A DNA stretch of 64,000 nucleotides from Pseudomonas sp. GM74 (GCF_000282455.1 NZ_AKJG01000003.1:124001-188000); one strand, 5' to 3'; positions 20,195 to 29,813 are shown, counted from the first letter of the stretch. Translations and numbers: made by a program. The notes: generated from the letters alone by a model not told the origin.

Positions 20195-21502
20195 ATGCTG
20201 ACTTTCCTTGGCTTCGCCATGGTCATCACGTTCATGTTCCTGATCATGACCAAGCGCCTGTCCGCGCTGATCGCCCTGATCATCATCCCGATCATCTTTG
20301 CCCTGTTCGGCGGTTTTTCGCCGAAGATCGGCCCGATGATGCTCGAAGGCATCACCAAGCTTGCGCCAACCGGCGTGATGCTGATGTTCGCAATCCTGTA
20401 CTTCGCCCTGATGATCGACTCCGGCCTGTTCGACCCGGCCGTGCGCAAGATCCTCAAACTGGTCAAGGGCGACCCGCTGAAGGTTTCGGTCGGCACCGCC
20501 GTTCTGGCGCTCGTTGTCTCCCTCGATGGTGACGGCGCGACCACTTACATGATCTGCGTGGCCGCCATGCTGCCGCTCTACAGCCGTATCGGCATGAGCC
20601 CGCGGATCATGGCCGGCCTGATCATCCTCGCCGGTGGCGTGATGAACATGACCCCATGGGGCGGCCCGACCGCTCGGGCGGCCAGTGCGTTGCATGTGGA
20701 CCCGTCCGACATCTTCGTACCGATGATTCCTGCGATGCTGGCCGGTGTGGTGGCGATCCTGGTCATTGCCTACTTCTACGGCAAGCGTGAGCGTGCACGC
20801 TTGGGTGAACTGCACCTGGTGGGCGATGAAATCGACCACAGTGAAATCAGCGTTTCGCAGTTCCCGGATGCCCGTCGTCCGAAGCTGATCTGGTTCAACG
20901 GCGCCCTGACCCTGGCCCTGATGTGTACCCTGATCGCCGGCCTGCTGCCGTTGCCGGTACTGTTCATGGTGGCGTTCAGTATCGCCATGATCGTCAACTA
21001 TCCTTGCCTGCAACAGCAGAAGGATCGCGTCGCGGCTCACGCCGGTAGCGTGCTGGCCGTGGTCGGGCTGATCTTTGCGGCCGGCATCTTCACCGGTATC
21101 CTGACCGGCACCGGGATGGTCGACGCCATGTCGAAAAGCCTGTTGGCAGTGATTCCGGACTTCCTCGGCCCGTACCTGGCGGTGATCACGGCACTGGTAA
21201 GCATGCCGTTCACTTTCTTCATGTCGAACGATGCATTTTATTACGGCGTGTTACCGGTTCTTGCCGAAGCCGCCAGCCATTACGGTATAACCGCAGTGGA
21301 AATGGCACGTGCCTCGATCGTCGGTCAGCCCGTCCACCTGTTGAGCCCGCTGGTTCCATCGACCTATCTGTTGGTGGCCCTGGCCGGCATCGATTTCGGT
21401 GACCACCAGCGCTTCACCCTGAAGTGGGCAGTGCTGGTTTGTATCTGCATACTGATTGCTGCACTGCTGTTGGGGACTTTCCCGGTGTTCAGTACTCTAT
21501 AA
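20195..21502 (+). CDS. CitMHS family citrate transporter
   Basis: A 435-aa polytopic inner-membrane transporter of the CitMHS family (metal-citrate:proton symport in characterised Bacillus members). About twelve hydrophobic segments are seen. Conserved stretches include SLDGDGATTYMI (about residue 110), MNMTPWGGPTARA (about 150) and FFMSNDAFYYGVLPV (about 345). The ATG follows TGGAGT. The ion that accompanies citrate cannot be predicted. The leader upstream suggests post-transcriptional carbon-source control. Confidence 0.9.
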   Translation: MLTFLGFAMVITFMFLIMTKRLSALIALIIIPIIFALFGGFSPKIGPMMLEGITKLAPTGVMLMFAILYFALMIDSGLFDPAVRKILKLVKGDPLKVSVGTAVLALVVSLDGDGATTYMICVAAMLPLYSRIGMSPRIMAGLIILAGGVMNMTPWGGPTARAASALHVDPSDIFVPMIPAMLAGVVAILVIAYFYGKRERARLGELHLVGDEIDHSEISVSQFPDARRPKLIWFNGALTLALMCTLIAGLLPLPVLFMVAFSIAMIVNYPCLQQQKDRVAAHAGSVLAVVGLIFAAGIFTGILTGTGMVDAMSKSLLAVIPDFLGPYLAVITALVSMPFTFFMSNDAFYYGVLPVLAEAASHYGITAVEMARASIVGQPVHLLSPLVPSTYLLVALAGIDFGDHQRFTLKWAVLVCICILIAALLLGTFPVFSTL

Positions 21503-21513
21503 GCCCAAGACTC

Positions 21514-21562
21514 ACCACTTCGGGTCCAGGCTTCGCTGTTCGAAGCCCGGGCCCTTTGTGGT
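21514..21562. terminator. Long hairpin between the citrate transporter and terC
   Basis: Nested inverted repeats ACCAC/GTGGT, GGGTCC/GGGCCC (one G-U pair) and GGCTTCG/CGAAGCC with a CTGTT loop form an extended hairpin. A short TTT lies inside the arm but no U-tract follows. It may end the transporter mRNA or act as a structured leader of terC, whose start is 26 bp away. Confidence 0.5.
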
Positions 21563-21587
21563 TTAACAATCGCTCAAAGGAATACAC

Positions 21588-22355
21588 ATGGAATGGCTGA
21601 CCAACCCTGAAATCTGGGTTGCCTTCTTCACCCTGACCGCCCTGGAAATCGTCCTGGGTATCGATAACATCATCATGATTTCGATCCTGGTCAGCCGCAT
21701 GCCCAAACACATGCAGGCGCGCACGCGGATTTTCGGTCTGGCGCTGGCCATGATCACGCGAATCCTGCTTCTGCTGTCGATCACCTGGGTCATGCGCCTG
21801 ACGGCAGACCTGTTCGTAGTATTCGACCAGGGCATTTCCGGACGCGACCTGATCCTGTTCTTCGGTGGTCTGTTCCTGCTGTGGAAAAGCTCGCAAGAGA
21901 TGTACCACGCACTGGAAGGTGAAGACGAAAGCAACGAAGAACCTTCGGGCAAGGGCGGCAACTTCCTCTACACCATCGTCCAGATCGCGATCATCGACAT
22001 CGTGTTCTCCCTGGACTCGGTGATCACCGCAGTCGGCATGGTCTCCCACGTACCGGTCATGGTCGCGGCGATCATCGTGGCGGTACTGGTGATGATGTGG
22101 GCATCCGGCACCATCAGTGAGTTCATCGACAAGCACCCATCGCTGAAGATGCTGGCGCTGTCGTTCCTGTTGATCGTCGGTACGGTGCTGATTGCCGAAT
22201 CCCTGGACGTGCACGTGCCAAAAGGCTACGTCTACTTCGCCATGGCGTTCTCGCTGGCGGTGGAAGCGATCAACATCAAGATGCGCACTGCCATTGCGAA
22301 AAAGAAGAAACAGCAGGATCCGGTAAAGCTGCGCAAGGACATTCCGGGCCAGTAA
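21588..22355 (+). CDS. TerC family integral membrane protein
   Basis: A 255-aa protein with about seven membrane segments. The TerC signature is present: EIVLGIDNIIMISIL (about residues 20-34) and the repeated acidic motif SLDSVITAVGM (about 143). Membrane aspartates suggest divalent-metal binding; characterised relatives such as Alx export manganese. A lysine-rich tail (AKKKKQQ) ends the protein. No yybP-ykoY riboswitch was recognised upstream. Confidence 0.9.
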   Translation: MEWLTNPEIWVAFFTLTALEIVLGIDNIIMISILVSRMPKHMQARTRIFGLALAMITRILLLLSITWVMRLTADLFVVFDQGISGRDLILFFGGLFLLWKSSQEMYHALEGEDESNEEPSGKGGNFLYTIVQIAIIDIVFSLDSVITAVGMVSHVPVMVAAIIVAVLVMMWASGTISEFIDKHPSLKMLALSFLLIVGTVLIAESLDVHVPKGYVYFAMAFSLAVEAINIKMRTAIAKKKKQQDPVKLRKDIPGQ

Positions 22356-22375
22356 CCCGGTAGCACGCAATACCC

Positions 22376-22464
22376 TGTGGGAGCGGGCTTGCTCGCGAAG
22401 GCGTCGTGTCAGACAACATTAATGTCGACTGACACGACGCCTTCGCGAGCAAGCCCGCTCCCAC
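22376..22464. repeat. REPIN with ACATTAATGTCGACTGACAC loop
   Basis: Inverted REP cores. The loop is shared almost exactly with the REPIN at 30453. The outer stem continues as GGCGTCGTGTCAG / CTGACACGACGCC, so the whole element folds as one long hairpin. Confidence 0.92.
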
Positions 22465-22641
22465 TTTGTTTTTGCGGGTTGCATGAACCGGATTTCATGA
22501 CAGTTTTGTTTCAATCCCTTTTTTGGCTATGCGATGCTGGCGCGCAGACCGTTAGCCAACTACAGCTTAAGTACAGAACGTAGAACGTCGCGCGGTACCG
22601 TCAACTTGCTCCTTTGGGGCGCTACACCACAGGGGGTCTTT

Positions 22642-24300
22642 ATGCTCACCCTGCTCAATTTGCTTTCTGCCGTGGCCCTGTTGATCTGGGGCACGCACAT
22701 CGTCCGAACCGGCATCCTGCGGGTCTACGGCACCAACTTGCGCCATGTCATCAGCCATAACATGTCCAACCGCTGGCTGGCTTTCCTCTCCGGGATCGCC
22801 GTGACGGCGATGGTCCAGAGCAGCAACGCCACCGCCATGCTGGTCACATCCTTTGTCGGCCAGGGCCTGATGGCGCTTACGCCGGCGTTGGTCACCATGC
22901 TCGGTGCCGATGTCGGTACGGCCCTGATGGCGCGGGTGCTGACGTTCGATCTGTCGTGGTTGTCGCCCCTGCTGATTTTTGCCGGGGTGATTTTCTTTCT
23001 GTCGCGCAAGCAGACCCGACTCGGGCAGATGGGCCGTGTCGCCATTGGCTTGGGGTTGATCATTCTGGCGCTGCAACTGATTGTCGAGGCCGCGCACCCG
23101 ATTACCCATGCCAAAGGGGTAAAGGTGATTTTCGCCTCGCTCACCGGCGACATCCTGCTCGACGCCCTGGTCGGTGCGCTGTTCGCGATGGTTTCCTATT
23201 CCAGCCTGGCCGCTGTGCTGCTGACCGCGACCCTGGCGGGCGCTAATGTAATCAGCCTGCCGGTGGCCATCGGGCTGGTGATCGGTGCCAATATCGGCAG
23301 TGGCGTACTCGCCTTCCTCAGCACCAGCATGCAGAACGCCGCCGGGCGCCAAGTGGCGCTGGGCAGCCTGCTGTACAAGCTGATTGGTCTTTTATTGATC
23401 ATTCCGGTGCTTGATCCGCTGGTGCACTGGCTCGATGGCCTGGATTTCAGTCCTCAGGAAATGGTCATTGGCTTTCACCTGCTCTACAACACCGCGCGTT
23501 GCCTGATCCTGCTGCCCAGCGTTGGGCCGATGGCCAGGTTTTGTGCCTGGGTGCTGCCGGAGCGCCCGCTGGCTAACGGTACGGCCAAGCCCCGGCACCT
23601 TGACCCCACGGCGTTGGTCACCCCCGGTCTGGCGCTGGCCAACGCGGCCCGGGAAACCCTGCGCATGGGCGACCTGATCGACAACATGCTCGAAGCCATG
23701 CTTGACGTGTTGCACGGCAAGCAAACCGCCATCACCCAGGAAATGCGGCGCCTGACCGATGATGTCGAAGCGCTATACAGCGCGATCAAATTGTATCTGG
23801 CACAAATGCCCCGGGAAGATCTCAGCGATCAGGACAGCCGACGCTGGGCGGAAATCATCGAACTGGCGATCAACCTGAAACTGGCCAGCGACTTGATTGA
23901 ACGCATGTTGCGCAAGGTCCAGCAGCAGAAAACCTCGCAGCGTCGGTCGTTTTCCGAAGTCGGGCTGGACGAATTGACCGGGCTGCAAACTCAGTTGATT
24001 TCCAACCTGCGGCTCGGGATGTCGGTGTTTCTCAGTGGCGATCCGGAAAGTGCCCGCCAGCTGGTGCGTGAAAAACGTCGTTTCCGTGCACAGGAACGGC
24101 GCCTGGCCCACGCTCATGTCAGCCGCTTGCAACTTAAAATCGTGCAAAGTATCGAAACCAGTTCGTTGCACCTGGAGCTGATCGCCGACATGAAGCGTCT
24201 CAATTCGTTGTTTTGCAGCAGTGCCTACGTGGTGCTGGAAACATCGGAGACCGGTGCGCTGGTGGTCGACGATTTGAGCGACATCACTCATTCACCCTGA
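22642..24300 (+). CDS. Na/Pi cotransporter family protein with PhoU-like tail
   Basis: A 552-aa protein. The first about 310 residues are membrane-spanning Na/Pi-cotransport (NptA-type) repeats. The QSSxAT motif appears as VQSSNATAM (about residue 58) and its counterpart in the second repeat as SYSSLAAVL (about 195), which lacks the glutamine. The C-terminal 200 residues are soluble, helical and PhoU-like. I chose the ATG at 22642, which follows AGGGGG and gives the family start MLTLLNLLSAVALLIWG. Substrate is probably phosphate, by family. Confidence 0.88.
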   Translation: MLTLLNLLSAVALLIWGTHIVRTGILRVYGTNLRHVISHNMSNRWLAFLSGIAVTAMVQSSNATAMLVTSFVGQGLMALTPALVTMLGADVGTALMARVLTFDLSWLSPLLIFAGVIFFLSRKQTRLGQMGRVAIGLGLIILALQLIVEAAHPITHAKGVKVIFASLTGDILLDALVGALFAMVSYSSLAAVLLTATLAGANVISLPVAIGLVIGANIGSGVLAFLSTSMQNAAGRQVALGSLLYKLIGLLLIIPVLDPLVHWLDGLDFSPQEMVIGFHLLYNTARCLILLPSVGPMARFCAWVLPERPLANGTAKPRHLDPTALVTPGLALANAARETLRMGDLIDNMLEAMLDVLHGKQTAITQEMRRLTDDVEALYSAIKLYLAQMPREDLSDQDSRRWAEIIELAINLKLASDLIERMLRKVQQQKTSQRRSFSEVGLDELTGLQTQLISNLRLGMSVFLSGDPESARQLVREKRRFRAQERRLAHAHVSRLQLKIVQSIETSSLHLELIADMKRLNSLFCSSAYVVLETSETGALVVDDLSDITHSP

Positions 24301-24356
24301 ACGTCCACAGTTGCCTGAAGTCTGTTGAACTTACGCTGGTCGTACGGAAGCTTGTT

Positions 24357-25733
24357 ATGCGTTGTCTGTTGTTCGCCTGCCTGTTGCTTGGTTCACTCCC
24401 GTCATTCGCCCTGGATCGCTTCCAGGTCGAGGGCTACACGCTGCGCAACGGCTTGCAGTTGCTGCTCAAGCCCGGCACTGACCGCGGGCATGTGGCGATC
24501 CGGCTGGTGGTCGGCGTTGGCCTGGACGATTTCAAGTGCGAAGAAAAGGAGCTACCGCATCTGCTGGAACACCTGTTGTTCAGCGGTATCGACGCCAGCG
24601 GCGAAGGTGGCCTGGAAGAACGCATGCAGGCTCTGGGTGGTGAGTGGAACGCGTTCACCAGCAATGCCGATACGACGTTCGTCATCGAGGCCCCGGCGAA
24701 AAACCAGCGCAAGGTGCTTGACCTGCTGCTGGCGTTGCTGACCCAGACCCGCTTCGACGACAACGCCATCAACGCGGCCAAGCAAGTGGTCGAGCGTGAA
24801 GACGGTGGCCACTACTCGCACCTGCAACGCTGGCTCGATCGTCAGGACCTCGGTCACACGGCCAGCAAACAACTGGCCGTGGAGCTGGGCCTCAAATGCC
24901 CGGAGCGTGCGCAAGTCGATGACCTGACCCGAGAACAACTGGAGCAGGTGCGCAAGGACTGGTATGCGCCGAACAACATGACCCTGATTGTGGTCGGCGA
25001 CCTCGACAAGTTGCTGCCGGGCTATCTGGAGCGGGAGTTTGGCGCACTGGAAGCGATCACCCCCGGCGAGCACCCGCCGCTGCCGCAAATCCAGGCCAGC
25101 GCCGCCCATGAACGCACCTTGCCCCACGGTCTGGTCGGCAATGGCGCCAAGTTGCACTGGCTGGTGCCGGAGCCGGTACTGGAGGATGGGCACGATGAAA
25201 CCTTCGATTTGCTCAAGGACTATCTGGATTGGGCGCTCTATCGCCAGTTACGCCTGGCTCACGGTTTGTCCTACGGCCCGTGGGCCGAACGCGAGGTGTT
25301 CGGCGGCGTGGGTTTCATGAGCCTCAATGCCGACCTTGAGCGCGACGACGTGGCCGATGCCGAACAAGTACTCGAGGACCTGAAGGCCGGACTGCTCAAG
25401 GACGGCCTCAATGCCGACACCTTCAACCGCCTCAAGCAGGCTGCGATTGCCCGCCAGGCCTGGGCCGTACAAGGCAACAGCGCGTTGGCCGACTACTACT
25501 GGAGCGCCATCGGCAACTACGAGGACGGTCGCTTCACCAACCCGGTCCGGGAGCTGCAAGGGGTGACCCTGGAAGAGGCGAACAAGGCCGTGCTTGAATT
25601 GCTCCTGCAACCGGGGTATTTGCGGGTCGAGAAGCCGTTGTTCAGTTATGACCAGTTGATGTGGTTGGTGGTCGGGGTGCTGGGTTTACTGGTGTTAAGT
25701 CTGGTGGCGTGGCGTTTTGTTCGCGCAAGGTAA
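24357..25733 (+). CDS. Membrane-anchored M16 zinc peptidase
   Basis: A 458-aa insulinase-like metallopeptidase. The inverted zinc motif HxxEH is HLLEH (residues 68-72), with the distal glutamate in VVEREDGGH about 75 residues later. An N-terminal signal-like segment (MRCLLFACLLLGSLPSFA) and a C-terminal hydrophobic helix with basic tail (about residues 434-458) suggest a periplasmic enzyme fixed to the inner membrane. The short length means one M16 core pair without the tandem fusion of pitrilysin. It is 56 bp after the Na/Pi gene. Substrate is unknown. Confidence 0.85.
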   Translation: MRCLLFACLLLGSLPSFALDRFQVEGYTLRNGLQLLLKPGTDRGHVAIRLVVGVGLDDFKCEEKELPHLLEHLLFSGIDASGEGGLEERMQALGGEWNAFTSNADTTFVIEAPAKNQRKVLDLLLALLTQTRFDDNAINAAKQVVEREDGGHYSHLQRWLDRQDLGHTASKQLAVELGLKCPERAQVDDLTREQLEQVRKDWYAPNNMTLIVVGDLDKLLPGYLEREFGALEAITPGEHPPLPQIQASAAHERTLPHGLVGNGAKLHWLVPEPVLEDGHDETFDLLKDYLDWALYRQLRLAHGLSYGPWAEREVFGGVGFMSLNADLERDDVADAEQVLEDLKAGLLKDGLNADTFNRLKQAAIARQAWAVQGNSALADYYWSAIGNYEDGRFTNPVRELQGVTLEEANKAVLELLLQPGYLRVEKPLFSYDQLMWLVVGVLGLLVLSLVAWRFVRAR

Positions 25734-25841
25734 GCATTCCTTGTAGGAGCGTGGTGTAACTGATCGTGAGCCCTCGCCACAAGGCCGCACCAGCGGTACC
25801 CTGTCGAGGTTTTTTTCCTATGAAGACTGTGAAACCGCCGA

Positions 25842-26870
25842 ATGCAAAACCTGACCCTTTTCGTACAGCGCATCCTCGAATTGATGAAGCGCTACCCTGG
25901 GGTCATTGCGCTCTGTGGTTTCATCTCCGGGGTGGGCAGTTTCATTCTGGTCGATCGCCAGCAAGGCCTGGCGAGCTGGATTACCACCATCATGCTGATC
26001 AGCTGGATCTGGCTGATGCTGGAAAACAGCCTGACCAAGCTGTTCACGCGCATCTTCAAGCGCGAAATTCCGGAACCGTTGCTGCGTTACGCAACGCAGA
26101 TGATCCATCAGGAAAGCCTGTTCTTTGTCCTGCCGTTCTTTTTCATCACCACGACCTGGAACAGCGGCCAGCTGATTTTCACCGGGCTGCTGGGTGTCGC
26201 GGCGCTGATTTCGATCATCGACCCGCTTTACTACAAGTGGCTGGCTCCCCGGCGCTGGGCGTTTCTGGCCCTGCACACCCTGACCCTGTTCGCCGCGCTG
26301 CTCACTGCATTGCCGGTGATCATGCACCTGACCACCGCGCAAAGTTTCAAATGGGCACTGGGTATCTCGGTGCTGTTGTCGTTCCCGAGCCTGGCGTCGA
26401 TCTTCCCGATTCGTACCCTGCGCAGTGCGCTGGCGATCTTGAGTATCACCCTGGGCATCGGCACCTTTGGCTGGGCGCTGCGCTCGTGGGTGCCGCCGGC
26501 GACGCTGTGGATGACCGATGTGGCCATCAGCACGCAGATGCAGGACCGCACGCCAGGTGCCAGCCTCGACGAAGTCAGCGCCGAGCAGATTCGCAATGGC
26601 GGGCTCTACGCCTACACCGCGATCAATGCCCCGCGTGGCCTGGACGAACGGATTTATCACGTCTGGCAGTTCAACGGTAAAGAGGTCGACCGCATCCCCC
26701 TGGATATTCGTGGCGGGCGCAAGGAAGGTTACCGGGCCTGGACCCACAAGCAGAACTTCCCGGGCAATCCGGCCGGCAAATGGCAGGTTCGGGTGCTGAC
26801 CGAAGATGGTCAGGTGATCGGCGTGCTGCGTTTCAAAGTCACGGACAGCACAGCGATCAAAGAAAAGTAA
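25842..26870 (+). CDS. DUF5924/DUF2914-type membrane protein
   Basis: A 342-aa conserved protein of unknown function. The first about 225 residues hold roughly seven hydrophobic helices. The C-terminal 110 residues are a soluble beta-rich domain of the DUF2914 type (VWQFNGKEVDRIPLDIRGGR, KWQVRVLTEDGQVIG), probably periplasmic. It stands alone between the M16 peptidase and the Mce operon on the same strand. Confidence 0.75.
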   Translation: MQNLTLFVQRILELMKRYPGVIALCGFISGVGSFILVDRQQGLASWITTIMLISWIWLMLENSLTKLFTRIFKREIPEPLLRYATQMIHQESLFFVLPFFFITTTWNSGQLIFTGLLGVAALISIIDPLYYKWLAPRRWAFLALHTLTLFAALLTALPVIMHLTTAQSFKWALGISVLLSFPSLASIFPIRTLRSALAILSITLGIGTFGWALRSWVPPATLWMTDVAISTQMQDRTPGASLDEVSAEQIRNGGLYAYTAINAPRGLDERIYHVWQFNGKEVDRIPLDIRGGRKEGYRAWTHKQNFPGNPAGKWQVRVLTEDGQVIGVLRFKVTDSTAIKEK

Positions 26871-26883
26871 TCCGGTTCGTGCT

Positions 26884-26903
26884 ATTACGTAAATCTGCGT
26901 AAT
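26884..26903. promoter_or_regulatory. Inverted repeat upstream of the Mce operon
   Basis: ATTACG-N8-CGTAAT, a perfect 6-bp inverted repeat 21 bp before the permease start. Position and spacing suit a dimeric repressor site, but no family is implied. Confidence 0.35.
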
Positions 26904-26924
26904 CACTGAACAAGCACGGAGCTT

Positions 26925-28073
26925 ATGATCAGCAGCACGATAGCCGGCAACGCCCGATTGGACACGTCGATTGCCCCTGCGCGGTTGCGGGTGACGGGCG
27001 ACTGGACGCTTGCCCATTACGCTGACCTCAAGCTGTTGAGCGAAAAACTCCACGGCCAGTACGACGCCAACACCCCCATCGACCTCAATGGCCTCGGTGC
27101 CCTCGACACCGCCGGCGCCTCGCTGTTGGTCGAGCTGCTCGGCTCCGAGCGCCTCGGCCGCTCCGCCGAACACCCGGATTGCACACTCTCCGCCGCCGAT
27201 CGGGCGTTACTGCAAACCGTCTACTGCTCGTTGACCGATTTCTGTGTACCGATCAAGGAACCGGAAGTCAGCGTTGCCATTCAGTTGCTGACCCGCATTG
27301 GCCGCGCGGTGGACACCGTCTGGCAGGACACCCTGCAACTGCTGGGTTTCGTTGGCCTGATCATCGAAACCATCGTCCGCGGCCTGTTCCGTCCCAAGCG
27401 CTGGCGCGTCACGCCCATGATTGCCCACATCGAACAGACCGGTCTCGACGCCGCCCCCATCGTTGCGTTGCTGACTTTTCTGGTGGGCGCCGTGGTGGCG
27501 TTCCTCGGGTCGACGGTGCTGGCCACTTTCGGCGCCACGGTCTTCACCGTGGACCTGGTGGGATTTGCCTTCCTGCGCGAATTCGGTGTGTTGCTGACCG
27601 CGATCCTGATGGCCGGGCGCACCGCCAGTGCGTTCACGGCGCAAATCGGTTCGATGAAGGCCAACGAGGAAATCGACGCCATCCGCACCCTGGGCCTCGA
27701 CCCCGTGGAGTTGCTGGTGGTGCCGCGGGTCCTGGCGTTGCTGATCGCCCTGCCGATGCTGACCTTCCTGGCGATGCTGTCGGGGATTATCGGCGGTGCC
27801 GTGGTCTGCGCGGTGGCACTGGATATCTCGCCGGCGATGTTCCTGTCGCTGCTGCAAACGGACATCGGCGTTCAGCACTTTCTGGTAGGGATCGTCAAAG
27901 CGCCGGTGTTCGCCTTCCTCATTGCCGCCATCGGTTGTCTTGAAGGCTTCAAGGTCAGTGGCAGCGCTGAGTCTGTGGGCGCGCACACCACGTCGAGTGT
28001 GGTGCAGTCGATTTTCGTGGTGATCGTGATGGATGCGATCGCCGCGATGTTTTTCATGGAGATGGGTTGGTGA
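26925..28073 (+). CDS. MlaE-type lipid ABC permease fused to an N-terminal STAS domain
   Basis: A 382-aa inner-membrane permease. The N-terminal 115 residues look like a STAS/MlaB-like domain (LRVTGDWTLAHYADLK ... LDTAGASLLVELL). The rest is an MlaE permease with five to six membrane segments and the conserved REFGVLLTAILMAGRTASAF and MKANEEIDAIRTLGLDP blocks. In the Mla system MlaB is a separate protein; here it is built in. The ATG follows GGAG. It is the first gene of an operon with an ATPase, an MCE protein and a lipoprotein. Confidence 0.9.
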   Translation: MISSTIAGNARLDTSIAPARLRVTGDWTLAHYADLKLLSEKLHGQYDANTPIDLNGLGALDTAGASLLVELLGSERLGRSAEHPDCTLSAADRALLQTVYCSLTDFCVPIKEPEVSVAIQLLTRIGRAVDTVWQDTLQLLGFVGLIIETIVRGLFRPKRWRVTPMIAHIEQTGLDAAPIVALLTFLVGAVVAFLGSTVLATFGATVFTVDLVGFAFLREFGVLLTAILMAGRTASAFTAQIGSMKANEEIDAIRTLGLDPVELLVVPRVLALLIALPMLTFLAMLSGIIGGAVVCAVALDISPAMFLSLLQTDIGVQHFLVGIVKAPVFAFLIAAIGCLEGFKVSGSAESVGAHTTSSVVQSIFVVIVMDAIAAMFFMEMGW

Positions 28074-28873
28074 GTCGTATCCCCCGAGCGCCCTCCGAGG
28101 CGGTGATTGAAGTCCGAGGGTTGTGCAACCGCTTTGGAAGCCAGAGCGTGCACGAGAACCTCGACCTGGATTTGTACAAGGGTGAAATCCTTGCCGTGGT
28201 TGGGGGCTCCGGCAGCGGCAAATCGGTGCTGCTGCGCAGCATTGTCGGGTTGCGTCAGCCCAGCGAAGGGGTGGTGAAAGTCTTCGGCAAGAACCTGCCA
28301 ACCTTGCCGGAGCACGAGCGCTCGCTGGTGGAGCGGCGATTCGGCGTGCTGTTCCAGAAAGGCGCGCTGTTCTCTTCGCTGACCGTGACCGAGAACGTCG
28401 CCCTGCCGCTGATCGAACATGCCGGCTTGAGCCGCAGCGACGCCGAGCACCTCGCGGCAGTGAAAATGGCCCTGGCCGGGTTGCCGTTGTCGGCGGCGGA
28501 GAAGTACCCCGCGTCGCTGTCCGGCGGCATGATCAAGCGCGCCGCCCTGGCCCGGGCATTGGCGCTGGACCCGGACATCCTGTTTCTTGACGAGCCCACC
28601 GCCGGTCTCGACCCGATCGGCGCTGCTGCGTTCGACCAACTGATCCTGACCCTGCGCGATGCTTTAGGCCTGAGTGTCTTTCTGGTGACCCACGACCTCG
28701 ACACGCTCTACACCATCACCGACCGGGTGGCGGTGCTGGCGCAGAAAAAAGTGCTGGTGGCAGACGCCATCGACAAGGTGTCGGAGACCAACGACGCGTG
28801 GATTCACGAATACTTCCATGGCCCTCGCGGCCGCGCGGCATTGACGGCCGCCCAACAGCTCAAAGAGGTCTGA
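28070..28873 (+). CDS. MlaF-type ABC ATPase
   Basis: A 267-aa ATP-binding subunit that powers the neighbouring permease. Walker A is GGSGSGKS (about residues 45-52), the signature is LSGGM (about 151), and Walker B is ILFLDEPTAGLDP (about 170). The GTG start at 28070 overlaps the permease stop (GTGA), implying coupled translation. The C-terminal FHGPRGRAA tail is typical of Mla-type ATPases. Confidence 0.93.
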   Translation: MSRIPRAPSEAVIEVRGLCNRFGSQSVHENLDLDLYKGEILAVVGGSGSGKSVLLRSIVGLRQPSEGVVKVFGKNLPTLPEHERSLVERRFGVLFQKGALFSSLTVTENVALPLIEHAGLSRSDAEHLAAVKMALAGLPLSAAEKYPASLSGGMIKRAALARALALDPDILFLDEPTAGLDPIGAAAFDQLILTLRDALGLSVFLVTHDLDTLYTITDRVAVLAQKKVLVADAIDKVSETNDAWIHEYFHGPRGRAALTAAQQLKEV

Positions 28874-28874
28874 C

Positions 28875-29813
28875 ATGGAAACCCGAGCCCATCATGTATT
28901 GATCGGCCTGTTCACCGTGATTGTGGTGACGGCTGCGCTGTTGTTCGGCCTGTGGCTGGCCAAGTCCAGTGTCGACACCGAGTTCAAGGACTACGAAGTC
29001 GTGTTCAACGAGGCGGTCAGCGGATTGTCCAAGGGCAGTTCGGTGCAGTACAGCGGGATCAAGGTCGGCGACGTGATTTCGCTGCGCCTGGACCCGAAAG
29101 ACCCGCGCCGGGTGCTGGCGCGAATTCGCCTGGCCGGCGATACCCCGGTCAAGGAAGACACCCAGGCCAAACTGGCCCTGACCGGTGTCACCGGGACCTC
29201 GATCATCCAGCTCAGCGGCGGCACGCCACAGAGCCCGACGCTCAAGGGCAAGGACGGCAACCTGCCGACCATTGTCGCCTCGCCCTCGCCCATCGCCCGC
29301 CTGCTCAATGACAGCGAAGATCTGATGGCCGGGGTGACCACGCTGATGCATAACGCCAACCTGATGTTCTCTACGGAAAACATCGAACGCATCAGCAATA
29401 CCCTGGAGCACCTGGAGCAAACCACCGGGACCATTGCCGAGCAGCGCGGCGATATTCGCCAGGCCATGCAGCAACTGACCTCGGTCGGCAAGCAGGCCAA
29501 CACCATGCTGGAGCAGACCACGGCGCTGATGCGCAATGCCAACGGGCTGCTCAATGAGCATGGCAAGGAAGCGCTGGGCAGCGCCGAGCAAGCGATGAAG
29601 TCGCTGCAGGAAAGCAGCGCCACCCTCAACAAACTGATCACCGCCAATCAGGATTCGCTCAACAGCGGCATGCAAGGCCTCAGTGGCCTGGGCCCGGCCG
29701 TACACGAGATGCGCGAAACCCTGTCCTCGCTGCGCGCAATTACCAAACGCCTGGAGGCCAACCCCAGCGGTTACCTGCTGGGCGGTGACAAGACCAAGGA
29801 ATTCACACCATGA
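28875..29813 (+). CDS. MCE domain lipid-binding protein (MlaD-like)
   Basis: A 312-aa periplasmic protein anchored by one N-terminal helix (about residues 8-29). A single MCE domain spans about 40-120 (VSGLSKGSSVQYSGIKVGDV ... LTGVTGTSIIQLSGG). The rest is a long helical stretch (about 140-290) with heptad-like QTT/LEQ repeats. This is larger than MlaD (about 180 aa) and resembles needle-forming MCE proteins with helical C-termini. It lies one base after the ATPase stop and overlaps the lipoprotein gene. Confidence 0.9.
   Translation: METRAHHVLIGLFTVIVVTAALLFGLWLAKSSVDTEFKDYEVVFNEAVSGLSKGSSVQYSGIKVGDVISLRLDPKDPRRVLARIRLAGDTPVKEDTQAKLALTGVTGTSIIQLSGGTPQSPTLKGKDGNLPTIVASPSPIARLLNDSEDLMAGVTTLMHNANLMFSTENIERISNTLEHLEQTTGTIAEQRGDIRQAMQQLTSVGKQANTMLEQTTALMRNANGLLNEHGKEALGSAEQAMKSLQESSATLNKLITANQDSLNSGMQGLSGLGPAVHEMRETLSSLRAITKRLEANPSGYLLGGDKTKEFTP

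Noticed and set aside
21503..21587. yybP-ykoY manganese riboswitch before terC
   Set aside because: The gap is only 85 bp, and the conserved loop sequences of that riboswitch are not present.
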